DNA from: CAYFJO01 sp964343305
GTDB lineage: Bacteria > Planctomycetota > Planctomycetia > Pirellulales > Pirellulaceae
DNA: 6,074 bases
Assembly (NCBI GenBank): GCA_964343305.1
Contig: CAYFJO010000596.1
Coordinates: 1-6,074 of the forward strand
Direction of reading: 5' to 3'
The translations under genes were made by a program, and so were the position numbers. Below are positions 1 to 5,696 of this stretch, piece after piece. Position 1 is the first letter of the stretch, and each line of letters opens with the position of its first letter. The notes below the pieces were generated by a model, which saw only the letters and a list, made by a program, of their open reading frames with translations, was not told the DNA's origin and made no database searches.

Positions 1-18
1 CGCGCAAATTCGAATCCA

Positions 19-82
19 CACTAACCCGACGCGCAAGCGAGGGGCGACGTCCAAGCCCCCTCGCTTGCGCGTCGGGTTAGTG
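19..82. repeat. Long perfect palindrome (26-bp arms), REP-like intergenic repeat
   Basis: Bases 19-44 are the exact reverse complement of 57-82, leaving a 12-base loop (45-56). The outer part of the arm reads CACTAACCCGACGCG and the inner part is a GC-rich AAGCGAGGGG. A stem this long is far beyond chance. There is no T run on either side, so it is not a classical intrinsic terminator. It resembles palindromic repeats I associate with planctomycete intergenic regions, but that is memory and was not searched. No transposase gene is next to it. Confidence 0.85.
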
Positions 83-269
83 AATAATCCACGCTAAGGC
101 CGTTGCAGAAACTCTGCTTCGATCCCCAAATGGTAAGCATGGCACGATTCCTAATTGGCATGCCAGGATCCGTCCTTCGGGCGAGACCGCATCCGTGCGA
201 TCGCGATTTTGCGTCAAGCGGGCTGAATGAGCAACTTTCGTTCGGCCAGTTAAGACGGCGATACAGAGT

Positions 270-323
270 GTAGGGTCCGCTGTGCGGACCGATAACATGC
301 ACGGTCCGCACAGCGGACCTTAC
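270..323. repeat. Nested palindrome (21-bp arms, each arm itself a hairpin)
   Basis: Bases 270-290 pair with 303-323 at 20 of 21 positions (the exception is a G/A difference that would be a G-U pair on one strand), with a 12-base loop. Each arm is itself an inverted repeat, GGTCCGC-TGT-GCGGACC, so one copy can fold as one long stem or as two short hairpins. It begins 5 bases after the stop codon of the minus-strand peptidase fragment. It could block or protect the 3' end of that transcript, although no T run follows. Its sequence is unrelated to the palindrome at 19-82. Confidence 0.85.
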
Positions 324-327
324 AAAA

Positions 328-906
328 TCATTGCTCTTTCTTCGGCTCCTCTTTCTTCAACTGCTGCATCGCGTTCTTTGGCTTCTTGAGTTTTTGCAAT
401 TGAAACGACTCGTCGATCGGCATTCTGGGGAAGCGGTTGTTGTGGCGGTCTGTGTCGGCGATCTCATCGTGGGGGTCGAGGGTGATACTGGCAATTTCTT
501 TTGGGGTGAAGATCAGCTTCGAGATTTCGCGACCGTTCAGTCGCCAGATTTCGGCGGGGATTCGAACCGTGCGTGTTTTGTTGTCGGTGAATTTGATTTC
601 GAGAACCAACGGCATCACAACACCACCAACGTTTTTGCAGTCGACGACGTAGAAGTTGCCGCGAGTTTGCAGCAACTCCTGCTCTTTCGGTGTGAGGTCC
701 TTGAGCAAGTTGCGATAACTGTTGCGCTCGGCGGGAAGCACGGTCAAGTCATCAAAGTCGGTGTAAAAGTCGTTCAACTCGTCGGATTGTTCCACACGTT
801 TTGGGATCCGTTGACAAGCTCCTTCGAGACGTTCTAGGCTCAAGCCAACATTCACGATTTCTTCCCCTTGGCTTATGCCATCTAGTGCAATCCCTGGCTT
901 CATCAA
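328..906 (-). CDS. C-terminal fragment of an M1-family metallopeptidase (probable remnant)
   Basis: This frame encodes up to 192 residues from TTG at 906, or 191 from ATG at 903. Residues about 35-160 resemble the C-terminal end of bacterial M1 zinc aminopeptidases: an ELNDFY segment, a charged helical stretch (LLKDLTPKEQELL), NFYVVD, NVGGVVMPL, RIPAEIWR, and the closing LDPHDEIADTDRHNN motif. Family members are normally 600 or more residues and carry a HExxH zinc site with a downstream Glu; none of that is present here. The last 25 residues are Lys-rich. The first 25-30 residues do not look like the family, and the sequence upstream on this strand (beyond about 905) belongs to other material. 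I see no good ribosome binding site before 903/906. It is best read as the surviving 3' end of a larger gene. An independently expressed domain is possible but less likely. Confidence 0.7.
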   Translation of the reverse strand: MMKPGIALDGISQGEEIVNVGLSLERLEGACQRIPKRVEQSDELNDFYTDFDDLTVLPAERNSYRNLLKDLTPKEQELLQTRGNFYVVDCKNVGGVVMPLVLEIKFTDNKTRTVRIPAEIWRLNGREISKLIFTPKEIASITLDPHDEIADTDRHNNRFPRMPIDESFQLQKLKKPKNAMQQLKKEEPKKEQ

Positions 907-1225
907 GAAGCGAACCGCGAGCCAACGCTACGATCGATCACCCAGACAGTTGACTCGCGACATCACCTTTGCCATTGAAATGAGCGATGAGAACGTACTT
1001 CCGTATCTCAAGATCCGAACCGAAGACGGGGAAGTCATTGACGGAGTTGACGCGACTGTTGACTTGATCAAGTCTCTGCGGAGTGCAGGTCGCAACCCCA
1101 TGTGGTATCTTCGCACTTCTTGGCTGGAGGAAACCTATGGCAAACGCGATAAACAAAGTGCCACTCAGGCCGAACCCGACGCACCCGAACTTGATCCCAC
1201 CATCTCCGAGGGTGACGGCCCTACC
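905..1225 (+). pseudogene. Coding-like fragment of an unrecognised acidic protein
   Basis: A plus-strand frame open across this stretch has normal protein composition, best from ATG 980 to about 1219. It starts MSDENVLPYLKIRTEDGEVI, followed by an aromatic segment (NPMWYLRTSWLEETYGK) and a disordered acidic tail (AEPDAPELDPTISEGDG). After about 1225 the same frame turns into a Gln/Arg/His-rich string that is plainly antisense to the transporter gene and runs to a stop at 1789. No ribosome binding site precedes 980, and plausible coding sequence extends a little upstream of it. Its end coincides with the point where the opposite-strand transporter loses homology. I infer an inserted or rearranged piece of another gene. 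I do not recognise the family. Confidence 0.4.
935..950. repeat. 16-bp direct repeat, copy 1 (partner at 1759-1774)
   Basis: CGATCACCCAGACAGT occurs here and again at 1759-1774 in the same orientation, 824 bases apart. The second copy lies inside the SBF transporter coding region (residues about 20-24, TVWVI). This copy lies at the disturbed boundary between the peptidase fragment and the foreign coding-like piece. The match does not extend on either side. Confidence 0.75.
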
Positions 1226-1831
1226 GATGAATCGCTGGACCATGCTGGGGGCGTAACGATTGGCCAGCAGCCCGAGCAAGACTGGCAGCAGGACCATCTT
1301 CAGGATCGAGAACATCATCAGCGTGAACTCGATCGGTACGTACTGGCCGGCGAGCAGCTTCATCGCCAACGGAGTGACCAGCGGCGAGACCAGAGTCGAA
1401 CACGCTGTCATGGTCACCGAAAGAGGAACGTTGGCTCGGGCAATGTAGGCAATGACGTTCGAGGCGACTCCGCCTGGGCACGATCCAATCAAAACGAGGC
1501 CCGCAGCCACTTCGGTTTCAAGTCTGAACATCGTCGCGAACAGAAATGCCAGCAGCGGCATGATGGAATACTGGCAGACGATGCCCAGCAACACCGCCTT
1601 CGGCATCTTCAGAACCCTCGCAAAATCATCGAACTTCAGCGAGACCCCCATGCCGAACATGATCAACTGCACGAGCGGGCCGATCGCGTTCTTCGGTTGC
1701 CACTCGTGCCAGTTCCACGTGTAGACGATCGGGAAGAAGTAACCGCTGGCACCGAAAACGATCACCCAGACAGTGAAGGGGATTCTTGAAACGGCGATAC
1801 GCAGTTGTTGAGTATTTTTGGACTGTTCCAC
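938..1831 (-). CDS. SBF (bile acid:Na+ symporter) family transporter, 3'-truncated, antisense-extended tail
   Basis: Residues 1 to about 203 form a multi-pass inner-membrane protein of the SBF/BASS sodium-coupled symporter family. Hydrophobic segments lie near residues 18-36, 52-66, 76-100, 105-127, 133-158 and 170-190. The family signature SCPGGVASN is at 117-125, and LLPVLLGLLANRY at 181-193. The family usually has about 300 residues and 9-10 helices. Here homology stops near residue 203 (base about 1225). The remaining 94 residues (for example CTPQRLDQVNSRVNSVNDF) look antisense to the plus-strand coding-like piece, so the last helices, including the second half of the sodium-binding core, are missing. 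The start is GTG at 1831, 12 bases after the stop of the sialidase-like gene and in the same frame, so it is the last gene of the operon. The protein is probably inactive. The substrate would have been a carboxylate or sugar acid released upstream, but that is inference. Confidence 0.75.
   Translation of the reverse strand: MEQSKNTQQLRIAVSRIPFTVWVIVFGASGYFFPIVYTWNWHEWQPKNAIGPLVQLIMFGMGVSLKFDDFARVLKMPKAVLLGIVCQYSIMPLLAFLFATMFRLETEVAAGLVLIGSCPGGVASNVIAYIARANVPLSVTMTACSTLVSPLVTPLAMKLLAGQYVPIEFTLMMFSILKMVLLPVLLGLLANRYAPSMVQRFIGRAVTLGDGGIKFGCVGFGLSGTLFIAFAIGFLQPRSAKIPHGVATCTPQRLDQVNSRVNSVNDFPVFGSDLEIRKYVLIAHFNGKGDVASQLSG
1759..1774. repeat. 16-bp direct repeat, copy 2 (partner at 935-950)
   Basis: Exact copy of 935-950, lying within the codons for the first membrane helix of the SBF transporter. 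Because it is explained here as coding sequence, this is the likelier ancestral copy. Confidence 0.75.
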
Positions 1832-1843
1832 ATGTATGCTCGG

Positions 1844-3613
1844 CTACTTGACCTCAAGGCTCTCGACAGGGATCACTGCCAATTCGTTTGCGGCGTGGCT
1901 CTTGTGGGTGTAGCCGATGTAGAGCTTCCCTTCGCGCTCCACGGCGTAGGGATAGCTGAAGTCGGCTTTTGGATCCGAGACGCCCGGGCCTTGGGGGAAG
2001 ACCGAGTGGCGAATTACGAAAATTTTTCTGAAGGCGGACTCGCCCGGCTTGCTGACGGCGATGGTCAAGGGCGAACGTCTGCCGCCGGTATCGGCGGTGG
2101 TGGTGCAAACGAGGAAGCGCTGACCGGTACTCAAGATTCCCGCGTAGGGCTTGCTGGTGGCCATGGGCAGGTTCGACGGGGCAGCAGGCGTCCAGGTGCG
2201 GCCGTGGTCCTCACTCACTGAGAGCAGTGCGACTGCCCTGGCTCCATAACGGGAAATATTGAGGATGCGTTTGCCTTCCACGATCACCGTGGACTCGCCC
2301 CAGATCTTTCCCAGGCCCGGTGAGGGACGAATGATAACCATCTTCCACTTCGTGAAGTCATCGCCTCGGCTGATTGCGACCGCGGGGACGTTGCCTGGCT
2401 GGCCAAACTGACCGCCGATTCGGAACCCGGACATGATCCAGTTGCCGTCCGACATTCTCAGCGGCTCTTGCATCGGCCAAAAGCCACCTTCGAGGACCGC
2501 GCCACGCGGTTCCCAATGGCCCGAGGTTTCATTCAAGGTGTAGGCACGGGTGTGAACGCGGTGGTAAAGTCGGGTGTGAGCATAGAAGGCCCCCATGAAG
2601 GCCCACAACTTGTCTTGATGAGAGAGGAAAACGCCGTGGCTGACGCCGAGGTCCCCCTTACCCGCATCCATGACCACGGGTGGCCCCCAATTCCTGCCCC
2701 CATCGTTGCTTACGCGCACATGCGCCTCTTCAGTCGCCGTGTTTTCGTGGCCTTTGTTGAAGCCGTAGGACGCGTAGAGACTGCCCTTGTGCCAGGCGAG
2801 GCCGACGCCGAGGGTCCAGCGGCAGCCGTCGGTGTCTGGGCGCTGCTTTTTGAGGACGTGAAATCGAACGTGCTTGAGCACCTCGGCTTCCGACGCCTTG
2901 GGTATCGTCTGTCCGGTCCACAACGTCAACGGTTGCGGCGGTTCGGGAATCTTGTGAGTGGCCGTCACCGGTTTGTAAGACACGGCCATCTTTCTGGCGT
3001 CAAGTGGTTTGTCGAAGAGACGAAACTCATCGAGTGCTCCGACGAAGGTCTGCCGGACACGACCGTTGTCATCAACTCCACCGAGCGTCAGTGGAGCTTT
3101 TGTCAGAGGAACTGGCTTCGTGAGTTCAACCTTTCCCGCCATTTTCCCGTTCTCCCATAATTCAGCGCTGCCCGGCCGAACCACCACGCCGATGAGATGC
3201 CAATGCCCGGCTTTCGGCAGCGTGTCGCAACCGACCGTTTCCCACTTACCCTGATAAACATACAGGCGGAAGCGATTGTCCTTATCAATCATCAGGCTCC
3301 ACTGCCGCTCGCCCAGCGAGTAGCGATTCTTCGCCGCAATCATCTGCTGATCGCCATTGAGCCGATAAGGATTCACCCACACGGTCAAGGTGAATCCTGC
3401 TTGTCCACCAGCGAGTTGTTCTGAGTGTTTAATCTTAAGAAGAGACGAGCCATCGAAAACGACGCTGTTCGCTTCCACGCCAGCAGCCGCGGTGACTTCG
3501 CCATGAGCGCTGAATTCGGATGAGTCAAGCGAATCGAGCGGCCAGGTGTGATCCTCCGCCAGGAGCATCGAGCAGGAAAGAAACAAAACGGCGAAAAGGA
3601 GAATACGAATCAT
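1844..3613 (-). CDS. Secreted LamG-domain plus sialidase-like (BNR/Asp-box) propeller protein
   Basis: This 589-residue protein starts with a signal peptide (residues 1-19, hydrophobic core LLFAVLFLSCSMLLA; a Cys at 14 is not in a good lipobox). Residues about 25-215 form a concanavalin-like LamG fold (VVFDGSSLLKI, FTLTVWVNP, GALDEFRLFDKPL). Residues about 230-589 form a sialidase-superfamily beta-propeller with Asp boxes at 302-309 (SNDGGRNW) and 467-474 (SEDHGRTW). The arrangement GES at 439-441 followed by ISRYG at 453-457, RR at 512-513 and SYPYAV at 553-558 recalls the Glu, second Arg, third Arg and Tyr of true sialidases. The usual N-terminal arginine motif (RIP) is not evident. It may therefore be an exo-sialidase acting outside the cytoplasm, or a propeller with another or no enzymatic role. 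ATG 3613 directly begins the signal peptide. It is the second gene of the operon, between the aldolase and the SBF gene. Confidence 0.85.
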   Translation of the reverse strand: MIRILLFAVLFLSCSMLLAEDHTWPLDSLDSSEFSAHGEVTAAAGVEANSVVFDGSSLLKIKHSEQLAGGQAGFTLTVWVNPYRLNGDQQMIAAKNRYSLGERQWSLMIDKDNRFRLYVYQGKWETVGCDTLPKAGHWHLIGVVVRPGSAELWENGKMAGKVELTKPVPLTKAPLTLGGVDDNGRVRQTFVGALDEFRLFDKPLDARKMAVSYKPVTATHKIPEPPQPLTLWTGQTIPKASEAEVLKHVRFHVLKKQRPDTDGCRWTLGVGLAWHKGSLYASYGFNKGHENTATEEAHVRVSNDGGRNWGPPVVMDAGKGDLGVSHGVFLSHQDKLWAFMGAFYAHTRLYHRVHTRAYTLNETSGHWEPRGAVLEGGFWPMQEPLRMSDGNWIMSGFRIGGQFGQPGNVPAVAISRGDDFTKWKMVIIRPSPGLGKIWGESTVIVEGKRILNISRYGARAVALLSVSEDHGRTWTPAAPSNLPMATSKPYAGILSTGQRFLVCTTTADTGGRRSPLTIAVSKPGESAFRKIFVIRHSVFPQGPGVSDPKADFSYPYAVEREGKLYIGYTHKSHAANELAVIPVESLEVK

Positions 3614-3657
3614 GTCTTGAACTCGTGGTTTGTGTTGTTACCAGACCGCAGGCCGTA

Positions 3658-3706
3658 GTGGAATTCGCCAGAAGTCCCTGCCGCCGGGATTTCTGGCGAA
3701 ATCCAC
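3658..3706 (-). repeat. Intercistronic palindrome (21-bp arms, 7-base loop)
   Basis: Bases 3658-3678 pair with 3686-3706 at 19 of 21 positions around the loop TGCCGCC. The arm core is TTCGCCAGAA. It starts 11 bases after the aldolase stop and ends 44 bases before the sialidase-like start, so any operon transcript would carry it as a stable hairpin between the two genes. No T run follows, which argues against a simple terminator. Protection of the upstream message or unequal expression of the two genes is plausible. Its sequence differs from the palindromes at 19-82 and 270-323. Confidence 0.8.
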
Positions 3707-3717
3707 GACATCACTTC

Positions 3718-4605
3718 TCACAGCAGCCCAGCCGCCGCCAGCGCTTCATGGATTGGGCCCTTCTGCGCGTCCGACGTTGGCGGCATCGGTGGACGAGGAA
3801 CTCCTCCATCCCGGCCCTGCAGTTCCATGCAGTAGCGAGTGTTGGCCGGCAGGTTGTCGGCGAAGATCGCGTTCCAGATCGGGAGCAACTTCTCGTGCAA
3901 CTCGCGACCTTTAGCGTGGTCGCCGACCTGCACCGCGTTCCACAATTCCACACACAGCGTTGGCGCCGCGGTCAGGATCGCAGCGATCGAACCAACTGCT
4001 CCCAGTGCAAACGATGGATAAAGCAGCGCGTCGACGGCCGTCATAATCCGCGCGCGATCGCCAGCCATGAGCAACAGATCGGCCAGCAGCTTCACGTCAC
4101 CCGCGCTCTGTTTCACACCAATGACGCCAGGAACCTCGTCGATGATGCGCGTCAGTAACTGCGGCGACAGATACGTCCATGGAACAACATTATAGATCAT
4201 GACAGGCAGTTCGGTGGCGTCAGCGGTCTCGGCAAAGTGTTTCACCATCGCATCGTCGTCCGGACGGAACAGGTAATGCACTGGAGTCACTTGCAGCGCG
4301 GCCACGCCAAGGTCTTTGACTGCCTTGCCTCGTTCGATCACCGTGGCAGTGCTGTTGGCGATAATTCCCGTAATCACCGGAACGCGACCGGCGGCCTCTT
4401 CCACGACGGCGGCTGTAATCAGCCGAGTTTCTTCGGTCGAAAGCGTATGCCCTTCACCCGTGCTGCCACAGACGGCGAGACCGTGGGCGCCGGCCGTTTC
4501 GATCAGGTATCGCGTGTCATCCCGAAGTGCTGCTTCATCAATGGACCCGTCGTCCCGAAATGGTGTCACCATGGGCGGGACAACGCCGTGTATCTGCTCG
4601 TTCAT
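3718..4605 (-). CDS. DapA/NanA-family class I aldolase (N-acetylneuraminate lyase-like or related)
   Basis: At 295 residues this is the full usual length of the dihydrodipicolinate synthase/N-acetylneuraminate lyase family, cytoplasmic TIM barrels that form a Schiff base between pyruvate (or a pyruvate-yielding acid) and a lysine. Visible features are the entry strand GVVPPMVTPF (7-16), the pyruvate-carboxylate loop GSTGEG (47-52), the second tyrosine at 111, the catalytic tyrosine in YNVV (Tyr138) and the Schiff-base lysine in GVKQSAGD (Lys165). True DapA enzymes usually carry an Arg just after the YNxP segment to bind the substrate carboxylate; here it reads YNVVPWTYLS, with no Arg. GSTGEG is also more like lyases than DapA. 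The later GAVGSIAAI segment is generic for the family, so the substrate (sialic acid or another 2-keto-3-deoxy acid) is open. ATG 4605 has an AGG 11 bases upstream. It is the first gene of the operon and divergent from the FCD-AraC regulator. Confidence 0.88.
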   Translation of the reverse strand: MNEQIHGVVPPMVTPFRDDGSIDEAALRDDTRYLIETAGAHGLAVCGSTGEGHTLSTEETRLITAAVVEEAAGRVPVITGIIANSTATVIERGKAVKDLGVAALQVTPVHYLFRPDDDAMVKHFAETADATELPVMIYNVVPWTYLSPQLLTRIIDEVPGVIGVKQSAGDVKLLADLLLMAGDRARIMTAVDALLYPSFALGAVGSIAAILTAAPTLCVELWNAVQVGDHAKGRELHEKLLPIWNAIFADNLPANTRYCMELQGRDGGVPRPPMPPTSDAQKGPIHEALAAAGLL

Positions 4606-4817
4606 GCGGTGATGGCCTCGTTAACTGAAACGTGTTGGCAACCTCTTCTTCAGCAGCCAGCCATTCTCGCACACTGCGTATTGATTACAACGGCGCATTG
4701 ACATGAAACGGCGCGCGAATTCACATAGAGGTGAATAGTAGTGGGATTCTCCAGAGTTCCCGCGTTTAATGGCAAGCTCGAAGGCACACCTCACGATTTC
4801 TTCATGGACAACTCTCG
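4606..4817. promoter_or_regulatory. Divergent intergenic control region
   Basis: These 212 bases separate the aldolase operon (minus) from the regulator (plus) and should hold both promoters. On the plus strand a perfect TTGACA lies at 4698-4703, but at the usual distance I see only a poor -10 (CATAGA at 4724-4729 has a 20-base spacer). On the minus strand a weak TTGTAA lies about 80 bases before the aldolase start. Planctomycete promoters often lack clear sigma-70 boxes, so none of these is firm. Confidence 0.35.
4719..4736. promoter_or_regulatory. Candidate operator palindrome ATTCAC-N6-GTGAAT
   Basis: A perfect 6-base inverted repeat with a 6-base spacer lies about 16 bases downstream of the TTGACA box and 82 bases before the regulator ATG. 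It overlaps where a -10 or start site would be, a natural place for autoregulation. AraC-type proteins often bind direct rather than inverted repeats, so binding by the adjacent regulator is only a possibility. A palindrome of this length can also occur by chance. Confidence 0.35.
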
Positions 4818-4821
4818 ATGA
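4741..4821 (+). CDS. Possible 26-codon leader ORF overlapping the regulator start
   Basis: GTG 4741 is preceded by AGAGGTG (4727-4733), with the GAGG core nine bases away, a good ribosome binding site. The frame encodes a 26-residue peptide beginning VGFSRVPAFNGK and ending FFMDNSR. Its TGA stop (4819-4821) overlaps the regulator's ATG (4818-4820) as ATGA. That arrangement is typical of translational coupling, and the regulator ATG has only a weak GGA nine bases upstream. If the TTGACA box at 4698 were the real -35, however, transcription would start near 4733 and remove the ribosome binding site. It may be chance. Confidence 0.3.
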   Translation: MGFSRVPAFNGKLEGTPHDFFMDNSR

Positions 4822-5594
4822 AACCAGTCACAGATTTACGAGCGGCTCTGGAAGGCTTCGCGGCTCGATACGCGGCGAAGAGAGTTCGCGACGAAGCGGA
4901 TCCGCAGCCGTTACTTGACTGTTTCCTTCAGATGGGGCGTGCCGCGCGGAACGCTGATTACCGGCAGTTCGCCACCGCCGACCGCGCATTGCACCGATCT
5001 ATCATTGACCTCGCAGACGTACCGGCTCTACTGGAATCCTGGCAGACGGCCTTTCGCGTACAGGAGACATTTCGCGTCGAGACACTGCGGCGCTGCTGGC
5101 CGGATTTGTCCGTTCTGTTCGAAGCCCATCGCGACATCGTCGACTCGATTGCCGCCGGTCATCCGGAAGACGCTGAGGAAGCCGCGATTGCCCATCTCGA
5201 CGCAGTCTGGTTTCGATTGGCGGTTGTGACCGACGACGACACATTACCTCGGAACCCGTTGTCTCGTGCCTGCGCCTGGCTGGCGTTTAACTTCTCCTCG
5301 CCGGTTCGAATTACGCAGCTTGCCGAGGAAATCGCCGGCTGCAGCGGTGGCCATCTGGCACGGTTGTTTCGTGACGAACTCGGCCTGAGTTTCAGCGACT
5401 ACCTGATAGAACTCCGTATGCAGAAGGCCGCAGAACTGCTGCGGAGCAGCGAACATACCATTCAGCACATCGCCGTTCGCGTTGGCTACGGCGATCCCTC
5501 ACGCTTCGGCGTTCATTTCCGCCGTCGTTTCGGACAGTCACCAGGTGCCTTCCGTGACCTCATCAAGCAGTCCGTCGAACCGCGCATAGGGTAA
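4818..5594 (+). CDS. Transcriptional regulator with FCD sensor domain fused to AraC-type DNA-binding domain
   Basis: This 258-residue cytoplasmic regulator has two domains. Residues about 4-137 are an FCD all-helical effector domain, the ligand-binding part of FadR-type GntR regulators. It starts at the first helix (VTDLRAALEGFAARYAAKR) and keeps the metal or ligand residues Asp55 and His59 (DRALH), His104 (EAHRDIV) and His126 (AIAHLD). Residues about 150-250 are an AraC double helix-turn-helix with VRITQLAEEIAG, LARLFRDELGLSFSDYL, IQHIAVRVGYGDPSRFGVHF and FGQSPGAFR. The winged helix that normally precedes FCD is absent, and the frame is closed by TAA at 4767-4769 with no other start codon, so ATG 4818 is the only choice. 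The domain order and pairing are unusual. Position and FCD chemistry suggest that it senses a sugar or keto acid and controls the divergent aldolase operon and perhaps itself. Confidence 0.87.
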   Translation: MKPVTDLRAALEGFAARYAAKRVRDEADPQPLLDCFLQMGRAARNADYRQFATADRALHRSIIDLADVPALLESWQTAFRVQETFRVETLRRCWPDLSVLFEAHRDIVDSIAAGHPEDAEEAAIAHLDAVWFRLAVVTDDDTLPRNPLSRACAWLAFNFSSPVRITQLAEEIAGCSGGHLARLFRDELGLSFSDYLIELRMQKAAELLRSSEHTIQHIAVRVGYGDPSRFGVHFRRRFGQSPGAFRDLIKQSVEPRIG

Positions 5595-5696
5595 CCTTCG
5601 ACATGGTGGGCTCGTCGCTCTTCATTGGGAGGTTCGCTTTCGTCCTGGGGATCAGATGTAATGACACAGGAGCCGCGACTGTTAGCAATAAATATC

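Noticed and set aside
21..311. Minus-strand open frames in the first 310 bases
   Set aside because: They run through both palindromes and have no protein-like composition, consistent with non-coding repeat-rich DNA.
1..327. CRISPR array or insertion sequence
   Set aside because: The two palindromes differ in sequence, there are no regularly spaced direct repeats, and no transposase or cas gene is present.
331..837. Plus-strand open frame of 168 codons
   Set aside because: It is antisense to the M1 peptidase fragment; its Leu/Val/Phe-rich sequence is what reversed Lys/Glu-rich coding gives, and it matches no motif.
1221..1789. Continuation of the plus-strand frame beyond the coding-like fragment
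   Set aside because: The sequence becomes Gln/Arg/His-rich and mirrors the well-supported transporter on the other strand, so it is a shadow.
2468..3160. Plus-strand 230-codon open frame
   Set aside because: It lies wholly opposite the sialidase-like gene, whose domains and Asp boxes are clear.
3520..4158. Plus-strand 212-codon open frame
   Set aside because: Arg/Gln-rich antisense of the aldolase and the sialidase-like N-terminus; no ribosome site or motif.
4606..4817. A lost GntR winged helix upstream of the regulator
   Set aside because: The regulator frame has a stop at 4767-4769, and I see no wHTH-like sequence in the upstream frames examined; a wHTH also needs about 65 codons.
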